Positions 18,381 to 26,202 are shown, counted from the stretch's first letter. The stretch is 38,635 nt of DNA from Lachnospiraceae bacterium (GCA_014804615.1 JAAUZL010000003.1:27536-66170); one strand, 5' to 3'. The notes: generated by a model from the sequence alone, not told the origin. Numbers and translations are program-made.

Positions 18381-19487
18381 ATGCAGGAGAATCATGTACA
18401 GGGGAAGCGGCAAAAGAAGAAGCGAAGGCGAAGTGAGAACAGTATTCTGGCAGGTTCCATTCTCCTTTGCATCGTCACCCTCACAGCGGTTACGGTCTGT
18501 CTTGTGGCGGTGTTTCAGTATCGGGCGATCCAACAGCAGAACGTAGAGGTCATGAATGAGTTGGAGGAGGTTCGGCTGGTAGAGGAAATGTCCTACAGCC
18601 AGTCTGAGGTGGATGCCCTGCTGGAGAGCGCGGTGGCGAAGACCAGAGAAGAAACAGACGCCGAGGTAAGCAGCGCTTTTCTTGATCAATTAAAAGAGTT
18701 CATGGAATCCGGCGAGAGCACTACGGATATGCTTCGGTATTTTTTCACGGATGAGGTGGTGGTAGCAGATGCCGGACGGTATTATTTTTTTCCGATTCTG
18801 GAACAGCTCGCTAAGAATACATATGATCCCACGGCCTTTATGCCGGATGAAGACGGCGTGATGCACTACTATAAGGAGGGGGAGCGGATTTCTCATAAAG
18901 GGATAGATGTGTCCCGGTATCAGGATAGGATTGACTGGGAAAAGGTAGCGGAGGATGACGTAGAGTATGCTTTTATCCGCCTGGGAATCCGTGGCTACAC
19001 CGAAGGTGTGATCATGGAGGATGAGACCTTTCAGGACAATATCCGAGGTGCCTTGAAAAATGATATTGATGTAGGTGTTTACTTTTTCACTCAGGCTATG
19101 AGTGTGGAAGAGGCTGAGGAGGAGGCAGAGTTTGTACTGGAAGCCATATCTCCTTACCGGGTCACATATCCGGTGGTCATAGACATAGAGGCGGTGACCA
19201 GCACAAATGCAAGAAGCAATGAGCTGACCAGCGAGGAACGCACAGAATACTGTATTGCCTTTTGCGATAAGATCAAAGAGGCAGGATATACGCCTATGAT
19301 CTATGGCAATTTAAAAACCTTTATGCTGCTTTTGGATATAGAGAAGCTGGAGGACTATGATAAATGGTTTGCCTACTATGATGAGACATATTATTTTCCC
19401 TATGATTTCAAGATCTGGCAGTATACCAACAAAGGAAGTGTCTCCGGTATCAAGGGAGATGTGGATTTGAATATTAGTTTTGAGTAG
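18381..19487 (+). CDS. Membrane-anchored GH25 muramidase
   Basis: A 368-residue 1,4-beta-N-acetylmuramidase that cleaves peptidoglycan. A strongly basic N-terminus (KRQKKKRRR) precedes one membrane helix (about 21-45), then a helical stalk, then the GH25 barrel from about 174 (KGIDVSRYQDRIDW). The catalytic acidic pair is visible in VVIDIEAV near 268, and the fold ends DFKIWQYTNKGSVSGIKGDVDLN. The orientation is that of a type II membrane protein with an extracellular catalytic domain, so a role in cell-wall remodelling is likelier than lysis. It follows the YitT-family gene closely. Confidence 0.93.
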   Translation: MQENHVQGKRQKKKRRRSENSILAGSILLCIVTLTAVTVCLVAVFQYRAIQQQNVEVMNELEEVRLVEEMSYSQSEVDALLESAVAKTREETDAEVSSAFLDQLKEFMESGESTTDMLRYFFTDEVVVADAGRYYFFPILEQLAKNTYDPTAFMPDEDGVMHYYKEGERISHKGIDVSRYQDRIDWEKVAEDDVEYAFIRLGIRGYTEGVIMEDETFQDNIRGALKNDIDVGVYFFTQAMSVEEAEEEAEFVLEAISPYRVTYPVVIDIEAVTSTNARSNELTSEERTEYCIAFCDKIKEAGYTPMIYGNLKTFMLLLDIEKLEDYDKWFAYYDETYYFPYDFKIWQYTNKGSVSGIKGDVDLNISFE

Positions 19488-19553
19488 TGCCGCACTACGA
19501 AATAGGAAAAGATAAGAGAAACCAAGAAAATAAAAAGAAAGGCGGGTTACGAT

Positions 19554-20222
19554 ATGAAGTATGAATTTGAAGGTACTGTGGAATTTCGGGAGAATGAGAA
19601 TGCTATCGCTGTTCCCTTTAACGTGTGGGAAGTCTGCGAGAAGGTGGGAGATGCGCCGGTGAGGGTCTGCTTTGATGAGGTATGTTTTATCTGTGATCTT
19701 TTACCGAAGGGGCAGGGCTACTATGATATCCCCATCAATCAGGATACGCTTGCAAAGGTGGAGCTTGGCAAGAAGTATCTGATCTCGATAGAAATCGTTG
19801 GCAATGTGGTGAGCATAGGAGGCGCAAGCCCCTACAGCGTGGAAAATCCGATCCGCAAGGTGGATGGGATAGATCTGGTGACACAGCCCTGGGACGGCCT
19901 GTGCGGACAGTCCTGCATTGCCATGATCGCAGGGACTACGCTGGATGAGGCCTGTGATATCATGAAGTGCAGAGAGTGGCAGGCAAATATGAGCAAAATG
20001 ATCGCTACTCTGGAGTATCTGGGACTTCGCCATGCGGACAAGATCGTCTATACGCTTGGTAAGGAGGTGGAGCTTCCCAAGTGCTGTATCATCATGGAGC
20101 GTATGGGGAGATACAGCCACTATCTGGTAGGATATGACGGCAAATATTATGATCCGAATCTGGGTGTGATCAAAGAATTTGATCAGGCTAAGATGGTGGG
20201 GTATTTGGAGATTATCGTATAG
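19554..20222 (+). CDS. DUF1905-like domain fused to C39-like cysteine peptidase domain
   Basis: A 222-residue two-part protein. Residues 1-90 resemble the small beta domain DUF1905 (FEGTVEF, VPFNVWEVCEKVG..PVRVCFDEV.F and the KVELGKKYLISIEIVG end). Residues 105-222 resemble a papain-fold/C39-like peptidase: CGQSCIAMIAG with the nucleophile Cys121, His189 in RYSHYLVGYDG and Asp200 in YYDP. No signal peptide is visible, so it is probably cytoplasmic. The pairing is unusual. The substrate is unknown, and assignment rests on motif recognition only. Confidence 0.6.
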   Translation: MKYEFEGTVEFRENENAIAVPFNVWEVCEKVGDAPVRVCFDEVCFICDLLPKGQGYYDIPINQDTLAKVELGKKYLISIEIVGNVVSIGGASPYSVENPIRKVDGIDLVTQPWDGLCGQSCIAMIAGTTLDEACDIMKCREWQANMSKMIATLEYLGLRHADKIVYTLGKEVELPKCCIIMERMGRYSHYLVGYDGKYYDPNLGVIKEFDQAKMVGYLEIIV

Positions 20223-20240
20223 ACTGTGAATGCGGCTTGA

Positions 20241-20384
20241 GTTTGTGAAGTAAAAACGGTCGGATTACTAAAAAGACATTTACCACAGATGAAGGTTGAA
20301 GTGTTTGAGGGAATGGGACATGGACAGCTTATGAATGAACATCCGGAAGAATATGTGCAGAAAATGGAAGATTTTATGAACTGA
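20241..20384 (+). pseudogene. 3' remnant of an alpha/beta hydrolase gene
   Basis: The frame opens just after a stop codon at 20238 and reads TVGLLKRHLPQMKVEVFEG followed by MGHGQLMNEHPEEYVQKMED, which matches the end of alpha/beta hydrolases, including the catalytic His in the GHG motif. All upstream parts (nucleophile elbow, lid) are missing. The piece begins at the boundary where base composition drops, so it may be a relic left at an insertion edge. A fragment from ATG 20289 could still be read but has no obvious ribosome site. Confidence 0.7.
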
Positions 20385-20413
20385 ATAGACTTTATGTATT
20401 TATGCAAAAAAGA

Positions 20414-20441
20414 TTGACTATTTTCATGAATATGGTATTAT
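20414..20441 (+). promoter_or_regulatory. Promoter of the type III antitoxin RNA
   Basis: TTGACT (20414-20419), a 16-nt spacer and TATTAT (20436-20441), directly before the structured RNA. An alternative -10, TATACT at 20439, would have a 19-nt spacer. Confidence 0.65.
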
Positions 20442-20448
20442 ACTATTA

Positions 20449-20544
20449 GTGGTGAGTCCTACCGCAAAGTGGACTGCTAAAAGCGTTAGCAACTCTAATG
20501 GAGTTACTACACAAATGGCTATGTGGAAACGCATAGCCATTTTT
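20449..20544 (+). ncRNA. Putative type III antitoxin RNA (ToxI/AntiQ-like)
   Basis: Lies between a promoter and a strong terminator directly upstream of a ToxN/AbiQ-family toxin, which is the defining arrangement of type III systems. It shows three consecutive 5-bp hairpins (AGTCC/GGACT, GCTAA/TTAGC, AACTC/GAGTT). An imperfect direct repeat (20454-20472 and 20501-20518) is offset by 47 nt. Each copy contains AAA (20466-20468; 20513-20515), the kind of A-rich site cut by these toxins, so processing could release one unit of about 47 nt. The RNA identity and processing are inferred. Confidence 0.65.
20513..20544 (+). terminator. Terminator between antitoxin RNA and toxin gene
   Basis: AAATGGCTATG (20513-20523) pairs perfectly with CATAGCCATTT (20532-20542), followed by the rest of a T5 run. 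In type III loci this terminator sets the antitoxin-to-toxin ratio by letting some polymerase through. Confidence 0.92.
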
Positions 20545-20557
20545 AACGAGGAGATAT

Positions 20558-21094
20558 ATGCAGACGGATTTTAAATTATACAAGGTGGATATGAAATATA
20601 TCCGCAATTTACATAATATAGATGATAAAGTGCTTTCTGTTTCACCACAGGCGGGAAAAGATAACAGGGTTTTCGTTGGAATTGTTATTATTTGTGGCGC
20701 TTATAAGTATTGCATACCACTTTCATCGCCAAAAGAAAAGCATAAAAAAATGAAGAATTCTATGGATTTTTCAAAGATTGAGGTAAATGGAAAGCTTTTA
20801 GGCGTCCTCAATTTCAATTTGATGATACCTATTGAAGAAGAACAATTACAGCTTGTTGATACAACCATTTTTAAGAGAGATCGGGAAAATATCAAATTTT
20901 ACAAACGATTGTGTCTTCAGGAATTAGAATGGTGTCGGAACAATAGTGAAGTAATCTGTAATAAAGCAAATGTCTTGTATAAGAAATACATCTCCAATGA
21001 ACCATTTACAGGCAGAAACCGCTGTCTGAATTTCCCTAAATTAGAATCAGAATGTAAGAAATATAATTCAAAATTTTCTCCCCCTTATTTTTGA
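20558..21094 (+). CDS. Type III toxin-antitoxin system ToxN/AbiQ/CptN-family endoribonuclease toxin
   Basis: A 178-residue RNase toxin. Family marks are FKLYKVDMKYIRNLHNIDDKV at the start, FVGIVIICGAYKYCIPLSSPKEKH (residues 39-62) holding the active-site Ser56/Ser57 and Lys59, the GVLNFNLMIPI segment, and the late ICNKANVLYKKYI helix. Known members cleave A-rich RNA and their own antitoxin, inhibit growth, and can abort phage infection. The start ATG at 20558 has GAGGAG 4 nt upstream and lies just after the terminator. Whether it is nearer ToxN or CptN needs a tree. Confidence 0.88.
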   Translation: MQTDFKLYKVDMKYIRNLHNIDDKVLSVSPQAGKDNRVFVGIVIICGAYKYCIPLSSPKEKHKKMKNSMDFSKIEVNGKLLGVLNFNLMIPIEEEQLQLVDTTIFKRDRENIKFYKRLCLQELEWCRNNSEVICNKANVLYKKYISNEPFTGRNRCLNFPKLESECKKYNSKFSPPYF

Positions 21095-21335
21095 CCTTAT
21101 GAGGGTTTGTGAACTTCTTAGAGATAAGATATAACAGTTATTAAATGTTATAAATTAGGTCTTACCAGAATTCCAGTTTGTTGGCAAGTTGAATAAATCA
21201 CGAAGCAAAAATTTGAGGAAGTTAGCTATGACAGCTATTATAGGAGCAAGTTTTTACTGTAAATGATGATACAGATAGAAATTATTTGGAACAAGCAGTT
21301 GTACGTGACAGTTTCGGATTTATTAAGGTGAAAAA
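21095..21335 (+). other. AT-rich spacer with a hairpin and possible gene debris
   Basis: No convincing gene. TATAACA (21130-21136) pairs with TGTTATA (21146-21152) and the outer TAAGA/TCTTA (21125-21129, 21160-21164) can extend the stem; there is no T run, so an operator or structural role is as likely as termination. From about 21256 an open frame (DDTDRNYLEQAVVRDSFGF) runs into the next gene and looks like a coding remnant that I cannot identify. Confidence 0.3.
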
Positions 21336-21731
21336 ATGGAAAGATATGAAGTTACTCTAATTGAATTGGATACTCAGTATGAGTTTTCTGTGCAGGTAGA
21401 AGTTGATGAAGCAGAAGCATCCGAAAATATAACTATCCTTGCCAGAGTCGGAAAAGATAAGATTGAATCTACAAACTATGCTTACTTACCAGCATATCAG
21501 GAATTTAGAGATAAATTGCTTGTTGTAGGATATGGAATTAAATGCAATGGGTCACGCCTCAATGCTGTTCAATCAGGAATGATGGGAGCAACAGATAAAG
21601 TTTACCTTGTTGAAATGGGGAGGCAGGCATTGATGAAAGATATTGTTCATATTTGGGATTATGCTGATATTGATGTTTTCCCTGATACACAGCAGCAAAA
21701 TGATTTTTTTGAGCAATGGAATAAGCGGTAA
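21336..21731 (+). CDS. Hypothetical protein, 131 residues
   Basis: Not recognised. A soluble, acidic protein with an N-terminal beta-rich half (RYEVTLIELDTQYEFSVQVEV) and a tail rich in Asp and Gln; no signal peptide, membrane segment or metal motif is visible. The start ATG at 21336 has AAGGTG 5 nt upstream. It sits between the type III toxin and an HD-domain gene in the AT-rich island. Confidence 0.6.
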   Translation: MERYEVTLIELDTQYEFSVQVEVDEAEASENITILARVGKDKIESTNYAYLPAYQEFRDKLLVVGYGIKCNGSRLNAVQSGMMGATDKVYLVEMGRQALMKDIVHIWDYADIDVFPDTQQQNDFFEQWNKR

Positions 21732-21767
21732 ATTCCGGCTTATAAAATTAATGATAGGAGTATTGAT

Positions 21768-22262
21768 ATGATAAATAAACTGCATTTTGAAATGATTAAA
21801 TTATATAGTGGAGATGTAAAAAGAATACAGCATTTCTGTAAGGTACATAGTTACGCAAAGCTGATTGCGCAAATGGAGAATATAGATACAGACACTTTGT
21901 TTATGCTTGAAACAGCGGCATTGACGCATGACATAGGCATTCATTATTGTGAAGAAAAATACGGCAGCTGCAATGGAAAGCTTCAGGAGAAAGAAGGGCC
22001 GGATATTGCCAAAAAGCTTTTGGCGGATCTGCATTTCGAAGAGCAGGTGTCTGAGCGGGTTCAGTATCTGATTGCGCATCATCATACCTATGAGAATATA
22101 GACGGTATTGACTATCAAATACTTGTAGAAGCGGATTTTCTGGTAAATTTATATGAGGATGGACTATCGAATCAAGAGATAGAGCATGCTTATAAGAAAA
22201 TTTTCAGAACTGATTCAGGAAAGAAACTATGTAGAGAAATGTTTCAATTGGAGTTGAATTGA
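21768..22262 (+). CDS. HD-domain phosphohydrolase
   Basis: A 164-residue single-domain HD protein, probably a metal-dependent phosphohydrolase acting on a nucleotide or similar substrate. Metal ligands are visible in order: His27 in KVHSYA, His54-Asp55 in THDIG, the histidine run in IAHHHTY near 105 and an Asp in VEADFLVNLY. The start ATG has ATAGGAG 7 nt upstream. The substrate cannot be inferred. Confidence 0.85.
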   Translation: MINKLHFEMIKLYSGDVKRIQHFCKVHSYAKLIAQMENIDTDTLFMLETAALTHDIGIHYCEEKYGSCNGKLQEKEGPDIAKKLLADLHFEEQVSERVQYLIAHHHTYENIDGIDYQILVEADFLVNLYEDGLSNQEIEHAYKKIFRTDSGKKLCREMFQLELN

Positions 22263-22312
22263 AATCCGGTTTGTTGGACGGGAAATTTGGATTTGAGAGG
22301 GAGATAAAGGTA

Positions 22313-22597
22313 ATGGCAATGAAGGAAGACGACTTAGTTCGGCTTATGGATGCATATATGGGATGTGACGGTTATTATATGAAACCTAAAATAGAGGAAG
22401 ATGGGGAAAGCAGTTTTTTTATTGCAAAAGATACTGCAAAATCGTCTGATGTAGATGCAAGTTTTGAACTTATCAAAGAAACGATTGGCACAAAAGAGGA
22501 GAAGGAATTGCAAATTTTTACTGGCACCCCCAAAGTTGAATGCGCTGTCTGTGCAGATGTCCCTAATCTGATGGATATAGATTCAGAAAATGAATAA
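22313..22597 (+). CDS. Hypothetical protein, 94 residues
   Basis: Not recognised. A small acidic protein (MAMKEDDLVRLMDAYMGCDG at the start, a CAVCADVPN segment near the end). The ATG at 22313 is chosen for the purine-rich GAGAGGGAG/AAAGG upstream; a frame extension to a TTG at 22259 would overlap the HD gene. It is probably co-transcribed with the HD gene. Confidence 0.5.
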   Translation: MAMKEDDLVRLMDAYMGCDGYYMKPKIEEDGESSFFIAKDTAKSSDVDASFELIKETIGTKEEKELQIFTGTPKVECAVCADVPNLMDIDSENE

Positions 22598-22679
22598 TCT
22601 GTAGAGCTAAATATATTCTGGTTGATCGAGGAGATATATACGGAGTAACAAAATTGGAATTTGTGGAGGCTTTATAACA

Positions 22680-23180
22680 ATGAAAATGTATGATTGTGGT
22701 TTTACCAAGGAAAGTAATTGGTTTAGATATCGTGCAGGAGCAATTATTATAGAAAATGGTTGTGTGCTTTTTGCAGGAAATGAGAAGGATAATTACTTAT
22801 ATTCCATCGGTGGCGGTGTTCATATGGGCGAAACCGCTGAGGATGCGGTTCTTCGCGAGGTCTTTGAGGAAACGGGTGTGCATTATGAGATAGACCATTT
22901 AGCGGTTATCCATGAGAATTTTTTTAATGAGAATACCGGAACTTTAAAGGGATTAAATTGCCATGAAATAAGTTTCTATTTCCTAATGAAATCAAGAGGA
23001 ACGAAAGAACTTCACAGCAATAGTTTAGTTCATGGAGTGAAAGAACAAATGCACTGGATACCGATAAATGATTTGGACAAATACATTGCATTCCCAAGTT
23101 TTATGAAAGATTATCTTAGTAGAGAACACTTTGGAATAGAACATATAGTAACTGATGAAAGAAAATTTAAAAAGGAATGA
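22680..23180 (+). CDS. NUDIX hydrolase
   Basis: A 166-residue NUDIX pyrophosphohydrolase of a nucleoside-diphosphate-linked substrate. The complete Nudix box is visible as GGGVHMGETAEDAVLREV plus FEETGV (Gx5Ex7REUxEExGU). The start ATG at 22680 lies 10 nt after GTGGAGG; an ATG two codons in is a possible alternative. The substrate is unknown. Confidence 0.93.
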   Translation: MKMYDCGFTKESNWFRYRAGAIIIENGCVLFAGNEKDNYLYSIGGGVHMGETAEDAVLREVFEETGVHYEIDHLAVIHENFFNENTGTLKGLNCHEISFYFLMKSRGTKELHSNSLVHGVKEQMHWIPINDLDKYIAFPSFMKDYLSREHFGIEHIVTDERKFKKE

Positions 23181-23238
23181 GAACTATTCATGCTTTTGGT
23201 GGAAAGAGAATATTATAGTTATCTTGTGGAGAAAAAAT

Positions 23239-23436
23239 ATGTCTGAACGGGAAGAAAAATTTGAAAAGATGATGCAGGCAATACAAAAGGAATATGATGA
23301 TACCGTAAATAAAATGGAAAACTTGAGGTTGGAAGGTAAAACAAAGACCGTAACCTATAAGCAGCTTATGGGTACAAAAGTTGCGCTTCAAAATATGCTT
23401 TCAAGATATGAAATTTATGGACTTTTGGAACGATAA
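23239..23436 (+). CDS. Small hypothetical helical protein, 65 residues
   Basis: Not recognised. Lys/Glu-rich and probably helical or coiled-coil (MSEREEKFEKMMQAIQKEYD). The ATG at 23239 has GGAG 7 nt upstream; the longer frame from 23155 overlaps the NUDIX gene and has no ribosome site. Confidence 0.55.
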   Translation: MSEREEKFEKMMQAIQKEYDDTVNKMENLRLEGKTKTVTYKQLMGTKVALQNMLSRYEIYGLLER

Positions 23437-23481
23437 GTCTAGTTTGTTAGACTGACAATTTAGAAAGTGTGAGGGAGTGTA

Positions 23482-23991
23482 ATGGCAAAAGTTATATTTT
23501 TAGATATAGATGGCGTACTTAATTCTAATTTTTGGAACGATAGTCATCAAAGGGAAATAGGTGATGGAACATTGATTGATGGAGAGAAAATTAAGATATT
23601 AGCATCCTTAGTAAAAAGAACAAATGCAAAAATAATTCTTCATTCCGGATGGCGCTTTTGGTTCGACGATGAACTAAAACCACTCGGCACAGAGGCAGAG
23701 AGATTGGTAGATATGCTTGCTGAAGAAGAGTTGTTTATAGATGGAGTAACCCCGGATCTGACTACTGAAGAAATAAGAAGAACCAAGAAATTTAGTTTGG
23801 TAAAGGCGGATGAAATCCTTTTATGGTTGAAGCTGCATAATGATATTACGGAGTGGGTGGTTCTGGATGACTTGGATTTACATTCGATTCAGATCGAGCA
23901 GCATCAGGTAAAAACAGACCCGACCATAGGATTAACTCTTGAGAATATAGAAAAAGCAGAAAAGATTCTGGAAGGTTCGATTTCTGGGTAG
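23482..23991 (+). CDS. HAD-domain protein (Swiss-army-knife RNA-repair HAD type)
   Basis: A 169-residue HAD-fold phosphatase-like protein. Motif I is VIFLDIDGVLN with the nucleophile Asp8 and Asp10; motif II is ILHSGWR; a late acidic motif is VVLDDLDL. The style (DGVLN, SGWR) matches the HAD domain found in Swiss-army-knife RNA repair proteins, here as a stand-alone domain. The start has GAGGGAG upstream. Confidence 0.82.
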   Translation: MAKVIFLDIDGVLNSNFWNDSHQREIGDGTLIDGEKIKILASLVKRTNAKIILHSGWRFWFDDELKPLGTEAERLVDMLAEEELFIDGVTPDLTTEEIRRTKKFSLVKADEILLWLKLHNDITEWVVLDDLDLHSIQIEQHQVKTDPTIGLTLENIEKAEKILEGSISG

Positions 23992-24011
23992 AAAAAACGG
24001 TATTTGATAAG

Positions 24012-24608
24012 GTGATTAATTTGGTAAACAGGTTAAAGTATGGCAATACAAATACTTTTCTTATTCGTGGAACAAGTGGCAGTTTACTTGTTGATACTGA
24101 CTATGCAGGTACATTGCCTTTGTTTTATAAAGAATTGAAAAAGAATGCGGTTAAATTAAGTGATATAACCTATGTGTTGGCAACGCATTATCACCCGGAC
24201 CATATGGGACTTGTCAGCGAACTCATGCAATTGGGTGTAAAATTGGTATTGCTTGATACACAAGTTGAATATGTCCATTTTTCTGATGAGATATTTCGAA
24301 GAGACGAGCGCACAGAATATATGCCTATAAAGGAGAAAGAGGCTGTTTTTGTTAAATGGGAAGAGAGCAGGTCTTTTCTTCACAGCATAGGAATAGAGGG
24401 AGAGATATTATCTACCCCAAGTCATAGCAATGACAGTGTATCCCTTATTTTGGATAATGGAACTTGTTTTGTCGGGGATTTGGAACCGATAAATTATCTT
24501 GATGCTTACGAGGAAAATATAAAACTGAAAGAGGATTGGGAACTTATTATGAGTTATAATCCTAACATTATTTTTTATGCACACGCAAATGAGAAAACGT
24601 TGATATAG
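24012..24608 (+). CDS. MBL-fold metallo-hydrolase
   Basis: A 198-residue metallo-beta-lactamase-fold hydrolase. The zinc motif THYHPDHMG, a later His in TPSHSNDSV and an Asp in CFVGDLEP are visible. No signal peptide is present, so it is probably a housekeeping-type thiolester or phosphodiester hydrolase rather than a beta-lactamase. The start is ambiguous: GTG at 24012 or TTG at 24021, the latter better spaced from AAGGTG. Confidence 0.9.
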   Translation: MINLVNRLKYGNTNTFLIRGTSGSLLVDTDYAGTLPLFYKELKKNAVKLSDITYVLATHYHPDHMGLVSELMQLGVKLVLLDTQVEYVHFSDEIFRRDERTEYMPIKEKEAVFVKWEESRSFLHSIGIEGEILSTPSHSNDSVSLILDNGTCFVGDLEPINYLDAYEENIKLKEDWELIMSYNPNIIFYAHANEKTLI

Positions 24609-24723
24609 TTATTTGTATTCCGTCCTTTTGAGGACATAAACTGTGTAGCAAAACTTGAATTTGAATTAATTACTGATAAGAGGAAAGTATGAATTTAAAA
24701 TGGTATAATCGGAGGATAAATAT

Positions 24724-25202
24724 ATGAAAGAAGATATTCATATTATCGAAATATTCGATAGTGATAAAAGTCATCTTATACGAGAGAAATACTTGAAATG
24801 TTATCAGAATGGTTTGGAAATAGACAAGCACTTGGCGAGTATGTAGAAAAAGTTAAAGAACTTCCATATTATGTTGCATTCAATAACGCAGATAATTGCA
24901 TTGGTTTTTTCTCAGTGAAAATACATTATCAACATACAGGTGAGATATTTGTATGTGGGGTTCATCCGGAGTATCAATACAATGGTGTAGGGAAAGCTCT
25001 TTACCGTGTTGTAGAAAATTACTTTATTCAAAGAGGGTGCAAATATGTGATTGTAAAAACATTGAGTGATACAGTTGATTTTGAACCATATGCACAAACT
25101 CGTAAATTCTATAAAAGTATTGGATTTGAGTCACTTATTACTTTGACAGAAATGTGGGACGAAGAAAATCCTTGCCTCATTATGTTCAAGTCGCTTATTT
25201 AA
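24724..25202 (+). pseudogene. GNAT acetyltransferase interrupted by a 2-nt frameshift
   Basis: The ATG at 24724 has a perfect GGAGG 8 nt upstream and encodes MKEDIHIIEIFDSDKSHLIR before the frame ends at a TAG near 24844. The rest of a normal GNAT (EMLSEWFGNRQ, then VCGVHPEYQYNGVGKALYR with the acetyl-CoA loop, and ARKFY-like TRKFYKSIGF) continues in another frame from about 24788. Removing one GA from GAGAGA (24782-24787) joins both parts into one protein. Translation from the internal ATG at 24798 would lack a ribosome site. It may be a real mutation, a phase-variable dinucleotide repeat or a sequencing error. Confidence 0.78.
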
Positions 25203-25255
25203 AAGGTTAAAATCTGTATTATTATGTTTAAAATAGAACTGAAAGGAAATAAAGA

Positions 25256-25699
25256 ATGGATTTTAAAATGCTCACATCAGCAGATCATATGTGGAACAAA
25301 GTAAGAGATTATGCAAAAAGCTGCTCATGGAGTGCTGGCAAATCATTAGCCAATGCTATGGACAATAACCTGTTTACAGAATGGGAACGAGTTATCGTTG
25401 CTTTGGATGATCAGAAAATCTGTGGATACTGTACGGTTGCAAAGACAGATTGCATTCCGGATGTATGCTATACCCCTTACATTGGTTATATGTTTGTAGA
25501 CGAAGAATATAGAGGAAACAGGCTGAGCCAAAAACTAATACAGTATTCAATGGATTATTTAAAGACAATTGGATTTGATAAGGTACATATTGTGAGTGAC
25601 CATGAAAATTTATATGAAAAATATGGTTTTGAAATCATAGACCATAAAACTGCTCCCTGGGGATCAGTGGAAAAAATATATATGCAAAGATTAGTGTAA
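25256..25699 (+). CDS. GNAT family N-acetyltransferase
   Basis: A 147-residue single-domain acetyltransferase. The core is visible as YIGYMFVDEEYRGNRLSQKLI (the acetyl-CoA pyrophosphate loop is EEYRGNRLS) and the final NLYEKYGFEII. The ATG at 25256 has AAAGGAAA upstream. The substrate is unknown. It is one of several unrelated-looking GNAT genes in a row. Confidence 0.9.
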   Translation: MDFKMLTSADHMWNKVRDYAKSCSWSAGKSLANAMDNNLFTEWERVIVALDDQKICGYCTVAKTDCIPDVCYTPYIGYMFVDEEYRGNRLSQKLIQYSMDYLKTIGFDKVHIVSDHENLYEKYGFEIIDHKTAPWGSVEKIYMQRLV

Positions 25700-25721
25700 C
25701 TATGAAACTGAGGAAATGATT

Positions 25722-26156
25722 ATGATACGAAAAGCAGGAAAAGAAGATTTAGAAATACTCGCCAATTTAGCGGTATTGATGTGGGACAGCAATTCTGTTA
25801 ATGAACTGATTACCGAATTTTCAGAAACTATTTCTAAGGGTAAATCACAATTCTTTTTAAAATATGAAGATGATATGCCCATAGGTTTTGCACAGTGTCA
25901 GTTGCGTTACGATTATGTGGAGGGAACAAGCACAACTCCGGTTGGTTACTTAGAAGGGATTTTTATCAAAGAAGGGTATCGTAATAAAGGATATGCGAAA
26001 GAGTTATTATCAGATTGTGAGGCATGGGCAAAGGATAATGGCTGTCAAGAGTTCGCCAGTGATTGCGAAATAGATAATGTGGGCAGTTTTTGCTTCCATA
26101 AAGCTATGAATTTTACAGAAGCAAATAGAATTATTTGCTTTACTAAGGCATTGTAG
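25722..26156 (+). CDS. AAC(6')-like aminoglycoside N-acetyltransferase (GNAT)
   Basis: A 144-residue GNAT. The segment LRYDYVEG...TPVGYLEGIF followed by GYRNKGYAKELL, then NGCQEFASDCEIDN and HKAMNFTEANRII, follows the layout of the AAC(6') aminoglycoside 6'-acetyltransferase group, which inactivates kanamycin/tobramycin-type drugs with acetyl-CoA. The ATG at 25722 is 7 nt after GAGGA; an ATG at 25716 is too close. ANT(6) lies 1.3 kb downstream. Actual drug resistance is inferred, since close relatives can be inactive on drugs. Confidence 0.75.
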   Translation: MIRKAGKEDLEILANLAVLMWDSNSVNELITEFSETISKGKSQFFLKYEDDMPIGFAQCQLRYDYVEGTSTTPVGYLEGIFIKEGYRNKGYAKELLSDCEAWAKDNGCQEFASDCEIDNVGSFCFHKAMNFTEANRIICFTKAL

Positions 26157-26202
26157 AATTTTAGTTTATCTAGCTGAAAAATCGAAATTTTCAGGAGGGA
26201 AT

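Noticed and set aside
22597-22677. Open stretch reading LVDRGDIYGVTKLEFVEAL just before the NUDIX gene
   Set aside because: Looks like coding debris but has no start codon or recognised family; kept out of the gene list.
23436-23453. AGTCTA...TAGACT palindrome with GTTAGAC, resembling an integron attC box
   Set aside because: Only 18 nt long with a 6-nt loop, the second conserved box does not match, and no integrase is in the window.
24689-24727. 12-codon ORF (MNLKWYNRRINI) overlapping the start of the frameshifted GNAT gene by ATGA
   Set aside because: Too short to distinguish from chance, although it has a GAGGAAAG upstream; no leader-type terminator follows it.
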